Below are positions 25,094-33,218 of a DNA stretch of 64,000 nt, one piece after another (the stretch's first letter is position 1; every line of letters starts with the position of its first letter). Source of the stretch: Phycisphaerales bacterium UBA5793 (GTDB lineage: Bacteria > Planctomycetota > Phycisphaerae > Phycisphaerales > UBA5793). Under the pieces are notes generated by a model. The model did no database searches. It was not told the DNA's origin and worked only from the letters and a program-made list of their open reading frames with translations. The stretch spans positions 1-64,000 of the forward strand of contig DIDT01000032.1 of NCBI GenBank assembly GCA_002418285.1. Reading direction: 5' to 3'. Both the position numbers and the translations under genes were made by a program.

Positions 25094-26361
25094 TGAGCGT
25101 GTTCAAGCGTCGTCGTCGTCGCGGCGGCAAGTTGATCGTGTCGAAGACGTACACGGGCAAGTACACGGTCGGCGACGATTCAGCGGAGCATCGCGTTGCG
25201 CTGCGTGTGACGGACAAGGGCGTGGCGCTGGAGCGGCTGCGTGGGATCGTGCGGAAAGCGGAGCGTCGGCGCCATGGGCTGGAGCCTTCGGATCAGGAAG
25301 TGCAACGTGCGGGCAGGTTGCTGACGGCTGTCCTGGCGGAGTACGTTTCCGATCTGCGTGCACGTGGGTGCAACGCGCAGTACATCAGCGATGTGAACGG
25401 CCGCGTCGGTCGGCTGCTGAACGAATGCGGATGGGGGACGCTGGGCGATGTGAGCGCATCATCGTTCGTCCAGTGGCGTGGCAAGCAGTCGAAGTCAGCG
25501 AAGACGTTGAACGAGTACCTGGCGGCGATGAAGGGCATGCTCGGCTTCATGGGCGTCGAGCACGGCGGCAATCCTCTCGCGAAAGTGCGGGCGGTCGCGG
25601 TGCGGGGGCGTGAGACGTTCGAGCGTCGGGCGCTGACGGAGGAGGAGTGCATGCGGCTCCTCGATTCGGCCGGGCCGCGTCGAGTCGTGTACCTTGCGGC
25701 GCTGCTGACGGGGCTTCGTCGCGGGACGCTGTGCGCTCTTCGTTGGGGACACGTGCATCTGGATGACGGTGCGCCTCGGATCGTCGTGCCGGCGGCGCTG
25801 ATGAAGAATCGCTACGGCCACGTGGCTCCCTTGCGTGATGACCTCGCGGCGGCGCTGCGCTCCATTCGTCCCTCGGGCGCTGCTGACGCTGTGAGCGTGT
25901 TCGGAGAGCTGCTGCCGCGTTACGGTGCCGGGTTCCTGCACGATGATCTGGAGCGGGCGGGTGTGGCTGTGGAAGACGATCTCGGGCGTCGGGTGGACTT
26001 CCACGCGCTGAGGCACACTGCGGCGACGCTGGCGGCTTCCACGGGCATCCATGGCCACGTGCTGCAGGGTTTCACCGGGCATCGCACGGCCAGCCAGGTG
26101 CAGCGATACTCACACGTCGGCGACGGGCCGGTGCGGGCGCTGGTTGAGGGCATGCCTCGGTTCGAGGGAAAAGGGACACCAATAGGGACCTGTGGAAGTG
26201 TCCCAGAGCGTCCGAATGTGTCCGAATCTGTCACGGGTCGCAGTGAGGGCCAATCGCGAAAAATGCTGGAAAACCAGCGGAAAACGTCGAGGAATCGGCG
26301 ATTTCATGTGCGTAGACGCAAAGCGACCCCAACGGGATTTGAACCCGTGTTACCAGGATGA
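25090..26361 (+). CDS. int: Tyrosine recombinase (integrase) whose 3' end lies in the tRNA-Glu att site
   Basis: The 423-residue protein has a basic N-terminal arm-binding region (about 1-75) and a SAM-like core-binding domain (about 80-160). The catalytic domain shows R210 in TGLRRG, K239, H305 and R308 in FHALRHTAA, H331 in FTGHR, and the nucleophile Y340 in VQRYSHV. A 75-residue tail follows, unlike the usual short end. Its last 13 residues (KATPTGFEPVLPG) are read from the 28-bp att core and then antisense from the tRNA-Glu gene. The start overlaps xis by four bases. The transcript runs antisense into tRNA-Glu when integrated. The coding frame is intact, so the enzyme is probably active. 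Confidence 0.93.
   Translation: MMSVFKRRRRRGGKLIVSKTYTGKYTVGDDSAEHRVALRVTDKGVALERLRGIVRKAERRRHGLEPSDQEVQRAGRLLTAVLAEYVSDLRARGCNAQYISDVNGRVGRLLNECGWGTLGDVSASSFVQWRGKQSKSAKTLNEYLAAMKGMLGFMGVEHGGNPLAKVRAVAVRGRETFERRALTEEECMRLLDSAGPRRVVYLAALLTGLRRGTLCALRWGHVHLDDGAPRIVVPAALMKNRYGHVAPLRDDLAAALRSIRPSGAADAVSVFGELLPRYGAGFLHDDLERAGVAVEDDLGRRVDFHALRHTAATLAASTGIHGHVLQGFTGHRTASQVQRYSHVGDGPVRALVEGMPRFEGKGTPIGTCGSVPERPNVSESVTGRSEGQSRKMLENQRKTSRNRRFHVRRRKATPTGFEPVLPG
26320..26347. repeat. attR: 28-bp core at the 3' end of tRNA-Glu and of int
   Basis: This stretch is identical to 24142-24169. It contains both the 3' end of the tRNA-Glu gene (minus strand) and codons 411-419 plus one base of the integrase gene (plus strand). 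Confidence 0.92.
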
Positions 26362-26398
26362 AAACCTGGTGTCCTGGACCTGGCTAGACGATGGGGTC
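26324..26398 (-). tRNA. tRNA-Glu (TTC)
   Basis: The minus strand folds into a complete 75-base cloverleaf. The acceptor stem GACCCCA/TGGGGTC is perfect, and the anticodon stem is CCAGG/CCTGG. The loop TTTTCAT gives anticodon TTC. The T arm is ACGGG-TTCAAAT-CCCGT with discriminator G. CCA is not encoded. The 3' half is the attachment site of the adjoining element and was restored by it. Confidence 0.95.
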
Positions 26399-26573
26399 GG
26401 CGGGACTCCAAGGGATCGGACATCCCTCGAAGGGGCCGATTGTAGGCCCGGGAACATGCGCGGCCAAACCGCGCCCGCACCCCTCGTGGACATCTGTATG
26501 GTGTGAAACGGCCGCGCGTTCACCTCGCAAGCACTTCCCGCTAGCACGGTCAATGCCCTCCCCCTCCCGACCG

Positions 26574-26963
26574 ATGAACGGGGATATGGACCCCTTCGGC
26601 CGCACCTTCAACCGCCTGCTCGCCGTCTTCGGACTCTCGATCGTCTTCGTGGCGACCGCGAGCATCATCAGCCCGCGCACGTCCTCCGCCGGGCCCGCTG
26701 GTGCGAGTTCGATGAGCGAAGGGCAGGTCATCGGTCGGCTGTTTGGTCAGGACCACGAAATTGTCATCCTCGCTTCCGCAGCTGGCCCTCGCTACAGCGT
26801 TTACGACACGAAGGGCACGCCGCTCGCAGAGCGCCTGACCATCGAGGAGCTCGGTCGCCGCTTTGAAGGTCTCGACACGATGGTTGGCGAGATGATCAAG
26901 CCCGGCAGCCGCATGGGACTCGTCGACGAAACGCAGGACCATCTGGTGACCGACCGCCAGTGA
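26574..26963 (+). CDS. Hypothetical small exported or membrane protein
   Basis: The product is 129 residues from the ATG at 26574 (26586 is also possible). An N-terminal hydrophobic segment (RLLAVFGLSIVFVATASIIS) looks like a signal or anchor. A compact domain follows: EGQVIGRLFGQDHEIVILAS and GTPLAERLTIEELGRRFEGLD. I do not recognise the family. The longer frame upstream reads across the tRNA region and is not credible. It precedes the nucleosidase-like gene by 54 bases. Confidence 0.62.
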   Translation: MNGDMDPFGRTFNRLLAVFGLSIVFVATASIISPRTSSAGPAGASSMSEGQVIGRLFGQDHEIVILASAAGPRYSVYDTKGTPLAERLTIEELGRRFEGLDTMVGEMIKPGSRMGLVDETQDHLVTDRQ

Positions 26964-27017
26964 CCCCGCTGGTGTCGGCGCTTCTGTCGCTGCAGGTAAC
27001 ATCCCTAGACTCAAGGC

Positions 27018-27734
27018 GTGAGCAGCACTGGTCAACCCGGGCAGTCCGGGCGACGAATCGGTCGACCCATCGTTCTCTGCGCGCTCCAGTACGAAGCCGA
27101 ATTCCTACATGCCTCCCGACGCCTTGAGCGCGAAGTCTCCATCCACTGCACCGGGCCCGGCGCTGACCACGTTCTTGATTTCCTCCTTGAGCTCGATGGC
27201 AGCGATGTCGGCATTGTCGTGTTCGCCGGCCTGGCCGGGGCGCTCATGCCACAAATGCACGTTGGCGATGTGCGGGTTGCTCGACGCGTGATGAGCGATG
27301 ACGGCGAAAAGTGGAATACCACCTGGCCTCGCGATGAATCAGCCAGCCGCGGGCTGGCCATGTGCGACATCCTCACGACCCGCCGCATCCTGCGACTGCC
27401 CGAAGAGCGTCGCAGCGCCCATGAAACCACCGGCGCCGCGATGGTCGACACCGAGTCCGCCGCACTGGCCGCGTGGGCCGTGCAGACGCATCACAAGTCA
27501 TGGGGTGTCGTGCGCGGCATTAGCGATGACGTCGAAACCGTATTGCCCGATGGCATCGACCACTGGGTCGGCCAACGCGGCCGCGTCCGACCGTGGCGCA
27601 TCGGCTACGACCTGCTGCGCCAGCCCCGCTCGATTGCCACCATGCGCCGCCTGGGCGATTCGTCAAAGCTGGCCATGCAAGGCGTCGTCGATATGCTCGA
27701 GAAGCTGCTCTGCGAACCGGAGATGTGCTCGTGA
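27018..27734 (+). CDS. Nucleoside phosphorylase/nucleosidase-like protein (MTA/SAH type)
   Basis: A GTG start gives 238 residues. The fold of the PNP/UDP phosphorylase superfamily is visible in VLCALQYEAEFLH, IVVFAGLAGALMPQMHVGDV and GAAMVDTESAALAAWA, where ATVDMES-like residues bind the nucleoside. Members remove the base from 5'-methylthioadenosine or S-adenosylhomocysteine, or act in hopanoid-associated pathways. The exact substrate is unclear. The stop overlaps the GTG of nadD, so the genes are coupled. Confidence 0.82.
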   Translation: MSSTGQPGQSGRRIGRPIVLCALQYEAEFLHASRRLEREVSIHCTGPGADHVLDFLLELDGSDVGIVVFAGLAGALMPQMHVGDVRVARRVMSDDGEKWNTTWPRDESASRGLAMCDILTTRRILRLPEERRSAHETTGAAMVDTESAALAAWAVQTHHKSWGVVRGISDDVETVLPDGIDHWVGQRGRVRPWRIGYDLLRQPRSIATMRRLGDSSKLAMQGVVDMLEKLLCEPEMCS

Positions 27735-28375
27735 CCGCTTTCTCGATTGACCCGGCGCTGCCTGCCGACGCCAAGCGATTACTCGTCGTCGGCGGCACGT
27801 TTGATCCGCCGCACCGGGCTCACGTGCGACTGGCCCTGCACGCGGCCGAAGCGGCGAACTGCGACCACGTGCTTTTCGTTCCGGCATGGCAGTCGCCGCA
27901 TAAGGATGGGGAACCGACTGCGGCCTCGCATCGACTTGCCATGCTGCGGCTCGCTCTCGCAGATGAACCCCGCGCTTCAATCAGCACGAACGAGATTAAT
28001 CGTGGCGGCACGAGTTACACCATCGATACGCTGCGCGCCTTGAGAGCAGCACTGCCGGCGGCGGTGGAATTGCGATTGTTCATGGGCAGCGATCAACTGC
28101 GATCGCTGCGGCGCTGGCGCGAGCCGGTGGAACTGATGCGATTGGCGCGGCCAGTGGTCGCCATGCGGCCGCCAGACTCGCTCGCTACATTGCGGGCAGA
28201 CGGTGTTCCTGATGAGTACTTGAATTGGATCATCGACGCGCCGCTCGACAATGTCAGTTCAACGGAAGTGCGCGCCGCGATTGCGCATGGCGGCGACGTG
28301 TCCGAACTCGTCGAGCCGCGCGTCCTCGAGTACATTCGTCAACACCATCTTTACGCGCCCGCGGCCGCTCCATGA
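27731..28375 (+). CDS. nadD: Nicotinate-nucleotide adenylyltransferase
   Basis: The start is the GTG at 27731, overlapping the previous stop as GTGA; the longer open frame upstream is a shadow. The 214-residue protein shows the nucleotidyltransferase motif VVGGTFDPPHRAHVRLALHA and the C-terminal NVSSTEVRAAI (ISSTxIR). It joins ATP and nicotinate mononucleotide in NAD synthesis. The length fits the family. The next gene starts in its last codons (ATGA). Confidence 0.93.
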   Translation: MTAFSIDPALPADAKRLLVVGGTFDPPHRAHVRLALHAAEAANCDHVLFVPAWQSPHKDGEPTAASHRLAMLRLALADEPRASISTNEINRGGTSYTIDTLRALRAALPAAVELRLFMGSDQLRSLRRWREPVELMRLARPVVAMRPPDSLATLRADGVPDEYLNWIIDAPLDNVSSTEVRAAIAHGGDVSELVEPRVLEYIRQHHLYAPAAAP

Positions 28376-29007
28376 ACACAAACGGGACAGGTACGTTTAT
28401 TCGCGAACCGCTTGAACGCTTGCTCGCACGCCTGGCTGCAGCAGGTGTCGCCGAGCCTTCCACGCTGGTCATCGAGTGCGCCGGCGATCCGCAACGCGAC
28501 TCCACGTGGCCGCGCACCGCGATGAGCAGCCGCGTGTCCATGCCCTCCATTGAAGGCGCCGTATTTCATCAGACCGGTCTGGCGGATGGCTACTGCACGT
28601 ACGCCATTCCATGGGGGCCGGCCGAACCGCGACCGGACGAAGTTACCGCCCAACTCAACGATCAAGAGCAGCTCGCACTCGTCCTTGCCGACTCCGTGAA
28701 TCGCGTGCGGGCACAAGGCGTCCCCATTCGCCGCTTCGTTCTGACCGGCTTCGCCGACGCCCCTGGCTCGATCAATCGCACCTTCGCGCAGGCCATCGCC
28801 GACGTGCTCGACACGCGTGTCTCCGTGCGCCCCTGCCGCAATGTCGCGGAGCGCGGAGCCGACATTCTTGCGGAACTTCAACGCGACCTGGACAAGTACA
28901 CTTCAGTGTCGCAGGCGATCAAGGCACTGGCCGACGTGGAAGGCCGCGAGCAGCGCGTGTGGCGACGCCTCGAGCGATCTCGCGTGATAGCAGGGCTTCT
29001 TGCGTAA
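28372..29007 (+). CDS. Hypothetical protein coupled to nadD
   Basis: The 211-residue soluble protein overlaps the nadD stop by four bases. It contains GAVFHQTGLADGYCTYAIPW and RRFVLTGFADAPGSINRTFA. It ends in a basic helical tail (QRVWRRLERSRVIAGLLA). No signal or membrane segment is seen. I do not recognise the family. Coupling to nadD suggests steady expression with housekeeping genes. Confidence 0.7.
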   Translation: MNTNGTGTFIREPLERLLARLAAAGVAEPSTLVIECAGDPQRDSTWPRTAMSSRVSMPSIEGAVFHQTGLADGYCTYAIPWGPAEPRPDEVTAQLNDQEQLALVLADSVNRVRAQGVPIRRFVLTGFADAPGSINRTFAQAIADVLDTRVSVRPCRNVAERGADILAELQRDLDKYTSVSQAIKALADVEGREQRVWRRLERSRVIAGLLA

Positions 29008-29081
29008 GAATCGCGGTAAGATCATTCTGCAGTCATGGTTGATTGCGGTTTAGTGTCGCGAGGGTGCAACGAGGGGCAAGC

Positions 29082-29750
29082 ATGGTCTACTGGAAACCGA
29101 GCATGCTGGTCATCGTCGTTTCGCTTATTGCATGGGTCGGGCTGACTGGTTGGCTCACGGAATCATCGCTTGGCACCCGTGCCGCCGTCTATGGACTCTC
29201 TGGCCATAGCGCGAGCGGCGAGGCCTATGAATTCGAGGTGAGTGTCAGCGCGTTCGGCTACGGCCCCGGTTCAGGATTCAATGTGCTGAAGCGATCGTGT
29301 GAGGTAACGTGCCGACGGGTCCATATGCCATCCCATGAGATTGATTCAGAACTGCTGCAGGCGGCCAGGTTCATGGGTGATCGGCGTGTACTGCTTAGAG
29401 GCGAGAAACCGCAGCAAATAGTGGTGATTAATTGGGGTCACAAAGACGATCCCGCTCCGAATCTCTGGGACCCAAGCGGCCGCTACCTCTGCCTCGACGA
29501 CAGAAACAACTACTGGGGCCCAATTGAGCCCGGCATCGAGACGCACTCGGTTGTTCTTTTTGGGTTGATCGTCCGTTCTGCGGCATTCATGCTACTGCCG
29601 ATTGCGTTCGTGTGGCTCGTGATTTATGTGACGATGTCCATCGTCGTGCACGATCGCCAACGCCATCATTGGCGATGCCCCGAGTGCGGGTACGATTTGC
29701 GGGGTCTAGCCACCCCAGGTTGCCCCGAATGCGGCTGGAATCGTGGCTAG
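29082..29750 (+). CDS. Membrane protein with CPECGYDLRG zinc-ribbon tail
   Basis: The start at 29082 has GAGGGG 6 bases upstream and gives 222 residues. A membrane segment lies at about 7-26 and a second at about 163-188. A beta-rich domain sits between them. The C-terminus is a zinc ribbon, CPECGYDLRG followed by PGCPECGWNRG. This tail is common on many different planctomycete membrane proteins and supports the taxonomic reading of the window. The function is unknown. Confidence 0.82.
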   Translation: MVYWKPSMLVIVVSLIAWVGLTGWLTESSLGTRAAVYGLSGHSASGEAYEFEVSVSAFGYGPGSGFNVLKRSCEVTCRRVHMPSHEIDSELLQAARFMGDRRVLLRGEKPQQIVVINWGHKDDPAPNLWDPSGRYLCLDDRNNYWGPIEPGIETHSVVLFGLIVRSAAFMLLPIAFVWLVIYVTMSIVVHDRQRHHWRCPECGYDLRGLATPGCPECGWNRG

Positions 29751-29836
29751 CCCCCTAATTGCGAGCCGGGCGCGCAATAACTAACTCCGCGGTGTGAGAG
29801 TCACTTGGATTCGCTGGGATGTGGGAGAGCGCCCGC

Positions 29837-30481
29837 TTACTCGTCCGCCCTCGACAAGGTCCAGTACTCGACCTCGATCGGCGCCTGGCGGCCGAAGATG
29901 GTGACGAGCACGCGGACGATGCCCTTGTCGGGCATGAACTCGTCGACGGTCCCTTCCATGTTCTCGAAGGGACCTTCCTTGATCTTCACGATATCGCCCT
30001 TGCTGAACTCCGCCTTGACCTGCGGCACCTCGTCGGGCTTGCGCGCGTCGTGGAGCATCTGCTCGACTTCGCTCTTGCTCATCGGAGTGGGGCGGCCCGC
30101 CGTGCCGACAAAATCGCCCACGCCCGTCGTTTCCTTGATGAGGAAGAAGACATCCTGGGGAATGCGGCCATCGGGCTCGAGGCGCATTTCGACGAAGACG
30201 TAGCCCGGGTAGAGCTTGGTCTCGGTGATGCGCTGCTTGCCGCCCTTCATCGTCTTGGTCTTTTCCGTGGGAACGAGGATGCGGCCGACCAGGTTGGTCA
30301 GCCCCTCGATCTGGACCTTGCGCAGCAGCGTCTCGCGGACGTAGTTTTCCTTGTTGGAAGCCACACGGAGAACAAACCAGTCCATACCGGGCTGGTAGGT
30401 CGGTTCTTCGGTGAAGTTCTCTTCTGGCTCGGTCACTTTGACTTCCACGGGGTTGGACTCGCTGGCGGACTTGACGGACAT
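29837..30481 (-). CDS. nusG: Transcription termination/antitermination protein NusG
   Basis: The 214-residue protein has an acidic N-terminal extension of about 30 residues. The NGN domain follows (DWFVLRVASNKENYVRETLL, LYPGYVFVEM), and then a KOW domain (FSKGDIVKIKEGPFENMEGT). NusG binds RNA polymerase, Rho and ribosomes. It follows secE with an 85-base gap, in the usual order. The gene that usually follows, rplK, is not here: the strand changes after 29837. Confidence 0.95.
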   Translation of the reverse strand: MSVKSASESNPVEVKVTEPEENFTEEPTYQPGMDWFVLRVASNKENYVRETLLRKVQIEGLTNLVGRILVPTEKTKTMKGGKQRITETKLYPGYVFVEMRLEPDGRIPQDVFFLIKETTGVGDFVGTAGRPTPMSKSEVEQMLHDARKPDEVPQVKAEFSKGDIVKIKEGPFENMEGTVDEFMPDKGIVRVLVTIFGRQAPIEVEYWTLSRADE

Positions 30482-30566
30482 CGTATCGCCTTCTCTTGGA
30501 CGTGTGGCGCGGCGGGGCCAACCGAGCCGGATCGAGGCGAGGCAAGCCGGTACGGCGCGAGCGCGA

Positions 30567-30995
30567 TCAACTGAACAGGCTCTTGAAGAGCTCGACGAAG
30601 TAGCTGCCCCCCGTCAGGATGCCGATCGCGCTGAACAACTCCTTGAAGAAGATGTCCACCACAAAAAGGATCACGGCAATGGAGATGGAGACGATGACCA
30701 CGACCCAGGTGGATCCCATGATCTCGCGGCGCGTCGTCCAGTTTACCTTCTTGAGTTCGCCTTCGGTGGCGATGAAGAAATCGACCGTCGTGCGGTTCAC
30801 CCCGTACACCCAGTAAATGATCGCGGCGGTTGCAATCATGAACGCCGCCGCAAGCCCACCCTGGAGGTAGATGCTCGTTCCCACCAGCTGGTCAAAGATC
30901 CACACCGCGCCGGCCAGACCGATGACGCCGATCGCCACCGCACTCATGGTTCGAGTCCAGTAGCCCTGATCCGGTTTGTAGATTGCGCCAGCCAT
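30567..30995 (-). CDS. secE: Preprotein translocase subunit SecE
   Basis: The 142-residue protein has three predicted membrane segments (about 18-37, 43-65 and 95-118). It carries the conserved amphipathic motif ELKKVNWTTRREIMGSTWVV before the last one, which marks SecE. The three-segment form resembles the longer SecE of enteric bacteria. It clamps SecY in the Sec channel. It stands upstream of nusG, as in most bacteria. Confidence 0.93.
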   Translation of the reverse strand: MAGAIYKPDQGYWTRTMSAVAIGVIGLAGAVWIFDQLVGTSIYLQGGLAAAFMIATAAIIYWVYGVNRTTVDFFIATEGELKKVNWTTRREIMGSTWVVVIVSISIAVILFVVDIFFKELFSAIGILTGGSYFVELFKSLFS

Positions 30996-31069
30996 GTGAA
31001 TCGTTCAACTCTATGGATTTGGAAAACGGTCGGGGAGGTTGCAGACGAGGCAGGAATGACGGGTCGAAA

Positions 31070-31142
31070 CACGGGCAGGAGGACTCGAACCCCCAACCTG
31101 CTGATTTGGAATCAGCTGCTCTACCAATTGAGCTACGCCCGT
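31070..31142 (-). tRNA. tRNA-Trp (CCA)
   Basis: A 73-base cloverleaf is seen on the minus strand. The acceptor stem ACGGGCG/TGCCCGT has one G-T wobble. The D arm is GCTC-AATTGGTA-GAGC. The anticodon stem GCTGA/TCAGC has loop TTCCAAA, giving anticodon CCA. The T arm is GGGGG-TTCGAGT-CCTCC. CCA is not encoded. It sits between rpmG and secE, a classic location. Confidence 0.95.
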
Positions 31143-31212
31143 ATGCAGGGCTGAACCAAGGTTCGCCCGGCTCGGTCGAGCCGCCGGAAAGGGCTGATCC
31201 CCGTCCGACGGA

Positions 31213-31392
31213 TCACTTTCGCTTGATCTTATGCAAGGTGTGCTTGCGCAGTCTCGGAGAGAACTTCATCAGCCCCTCCTTGAGTTTCTCGGGCATTCCG
31301 CCCTTGAGGTTGATCTGGGTTCGGTAATTGAGATCGTTGCTCTCGGTGCACTGGAGCCACACGTACTCTCGACCGGTTGATTTCTTCGCCAT
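31213..31392 (-). CDS. rpmG: 50S ribosomal protein L33
   Basis: The 59-residue protein begins MAKKSTGREYVWLQCTES and continues NDLNYRTQINLKGGMPEKL. It has the L33 pattern of a beta-sheet with basic C-terminal residues (HTLHKIKRK). It carries one cysteine rather than the four of the zinc-binding form. It lies between tuf and tRNA-Trp, in the conserved tuf-rpmG-secE-nusG order. Confidence 0.93.
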   Translation of the reverse strand: MAKKSTGREYVWLQCTESNDLNYRTQINLKGGMPEKLKEGLMKFSPRLRKHTLHKIKRK

Positions 31393-31498
31393 GGTGTCGC
31401 TCCGACGCCGCCCAACTCAGCCCGAGATGGCGACGTTCGGCGGCAGGCTCCGGATCGACTCCTTCGAATCGATCCGGAGAGCCTGACGCTGAAACTGA

Positions 31499-32710
31499 TT
31501 ACTCAATGATTTCCGTGACCACGCCCGAACCCACCGTACGGCCGCCTTCGCGGATCGCGAAGCGGAGGCCGGGTTCCATCGCGATGGGCTTGCCCATGAG
31601 GTCGACTTCCATTTCGACGTGATCGCCGGGCATGCACATTTCCACGCCGCCGAGCAGCGCAACGTTGCCTGTGACGTCAGTCGTGCGGAAGTAAAACTGC
31701 GGACGGTAGCCGGTGAAGAAGGGACTGTGACGACCACCTTCCTCCTTGGTCAGCACATAAACCTCACCCTTGAACTTCGTGTGAGGCGTGATGCTGCCGG
31801 GCTTGGCGAGCACCTGGCCACGCTCGAGTTCGGACTTCTCGACACCGCGGAGCAGCAGGCCGCAGTTGTCGCCCGCCTGGCCCTGGTCGAGGGTCTTGTT
31901 GAACATCTCAACGCCGGTGACGACCGTCTTGCGACTCTCAGCACGCAGACCGACGATTTCAGCTTCATCGCCAACCTTGACCGTGCCGCGCTCGATACGA
32001 CCGGTTCCCACCGTGCCGCGTCCCTTGATCGAAAAGACGTCTTCAATCGACATGAGGAAGGGCTTGTCCGTCTCGCGCTGAGGCTCGGGAATGTACTGAT
32101 CGAGCGCATCCATAAGTTCCTGGATGCACTTGGTCTTCTCGGCATCGCCCGGGTTTTGAAGCGCCGGGAACGCGGCGCCACGAATGATCGGAGCGTCATC
32201 GCCGGGGAAGTCGTACTTGCTGAGCAACTCGCGAATCTCGAGTTCGACGAGTTCGAGGAGTTCCTCTTCGTCGACGAGATCGCACTTGTTCAGGAAGACG
32301 ACGATGTACGGCACGCCGACCTGACGAGCGAGCAGGATGTGCTCGCGGGTCTGGGGCATCGGGCCGTCGGCGGCGGAGACGACGAGAATCGCACCGTCCA
32401 TCTGAGCCGCGCCGGTGATCATGTTCTTCACGTAGTCGGCGTGTCCGGGGCAGTCCACGTGCGCATAGTGGCGACCTTCCGATTGATACTCGACGTGCGA
32501 GGTCGCAATCGTGAGAATCTTGGTGGGGTCTCGGCGGCCATCCGATTCAGACGCCTTGGCGACTTCGTCGTAGGGCTTGTACGTGGCGAGACCCTTGGCA
32601 GCCTGGACGGCGGTAATGGCGGCCGTGAGGGTCGTCTTGCCGTGGTCGACGTGGCCGATAGTGCCCACGTTCACGTGGGGCTTGGTTCGTTCGAATACAC
32701 CCTTAGCCAT
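31499..32710 (-). CDS. tuf: Elongation factor Tu
   Basis: The start at 32710 gives the standard MAKGVFERTKPHVNVGTIGH N-terminus and 403 residues. G-protein motifs are GHVDHGKT (G1), DCPGHADYVKNM (G3) and NKCDLVD (G4). Domains 2 and 3 follow with the usual conserved blocks. EF-Tu brings aminoacyl-tRNA to the ribosome. An upstream tRNA-Thr gene and downstream rpmG, tRNA-Trp, secE and nusG form the conserved translation/secretion cluster. Confidence 0.98.
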   Translation of the reverse strand: MAKGVFERTKPHVNVGTIGHVDHGKTTLTAAITAVQAAKGLATYKPYDEVAKASESDGRRDPTKILTIATSHVEYQSEGRHYAHVDCPGHADYVKNMITGAAQMDGAILVVSAADGPMPQTREHILLARQVGVPYIVVFLNKCDLVDEEELLELVELEIRELLSKYDFPGDDAPIIRGAAFPALQNPGDAEKTKCIQELMDALDQYIPEPQRETDKPFLMSIEDVFSIKGRGTVGTGRIERGTVKVGDEAEIVGLRAESRKTVVTGVEMFNKTLDQGQAGDNCGLLLRGVEKSELERGQVLAKPGSITPHTKFKGEVYVLTKEEGGRHSPFFTGYRPQFYFRTTDVTGNVALLGGVEMCMPGDHVEMEVDLMGKPIAMEPGLRFAIREGGRTVGSGVVTEIIE

Positions 32711-32913
32711 TGCAGGCAACCTCCAAACTTCAGACGCTTCGGTGAGCCGCCGACATGACGACCCGACTTGTGATTCCAGTTCGATAATTCTACACGAAGG
32801 GCATCGAACCGCAGCGCGACGCACTTCCAAACGTTCCAACGACCCAGCTCGAGCGATCGAGACTGAGATTCAGCGGGCTCCGTGCCGCTCGATGAACGGC
32901 AATCGTCGCCCAA

Positions 32914-32985
<72 letters not shown>

Positions 32986-33218
32986 AGCAGGCACCCGATG
33001 CCGGTCGTTCCGCACCCCACTCGGATCGGGACGGTCAGAATATCCGCTTCATCAGGATGAAACAAGCGATCGCACGGGCCTGCCCGCATCGACCGCCTGC
33101 AACCCGTGCCCACAAATGGACAAATCGGGACGGCAACCCTAGGCCTCGCCGCGAAAATGGTCAATCACGCAACGCGATTCGTGTCAAAATCCCGGCCCAT
33201 TTGCCGGGATTGCGGGCC

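Larger units (their letters stand above)
24142..26347 (+). mobile_element. 2.18-kb integrative element in tRNA-Glu, encoding only Xis and Int
   Basis: Two perfect 28-bp direct repeats bound a segment with a helix-turn-helix excisionase-like gene (24896-25093) and a tyrosine recombinase gene (25090-26361). The intact tRNA-Glu gene is at the integrase side, as usual for elements that enter a tRNA 3' end and restore it. No cargo, replication or transfer gene is present. The excised circle would be 2178 bp. The 28-bp repeats fall in frame in the integrase coding sequence. The piece just inside the left repeat continues that frame to 24354, so the circular and integrated forms would encode different integrase C-termini. 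Confidence 0.88.

Noticed and set aside
29781..30545. Long frames opposite and overlapping nusG
   Set aside because: They are highly basic or acidic shadows of nusG in other frames.
31619..32758. A 379-codon plus-strand frame opposite tuf
   Set aside because: It is antisense to EF-Tu, whose strong codon bias commonly opens the opposite strand.
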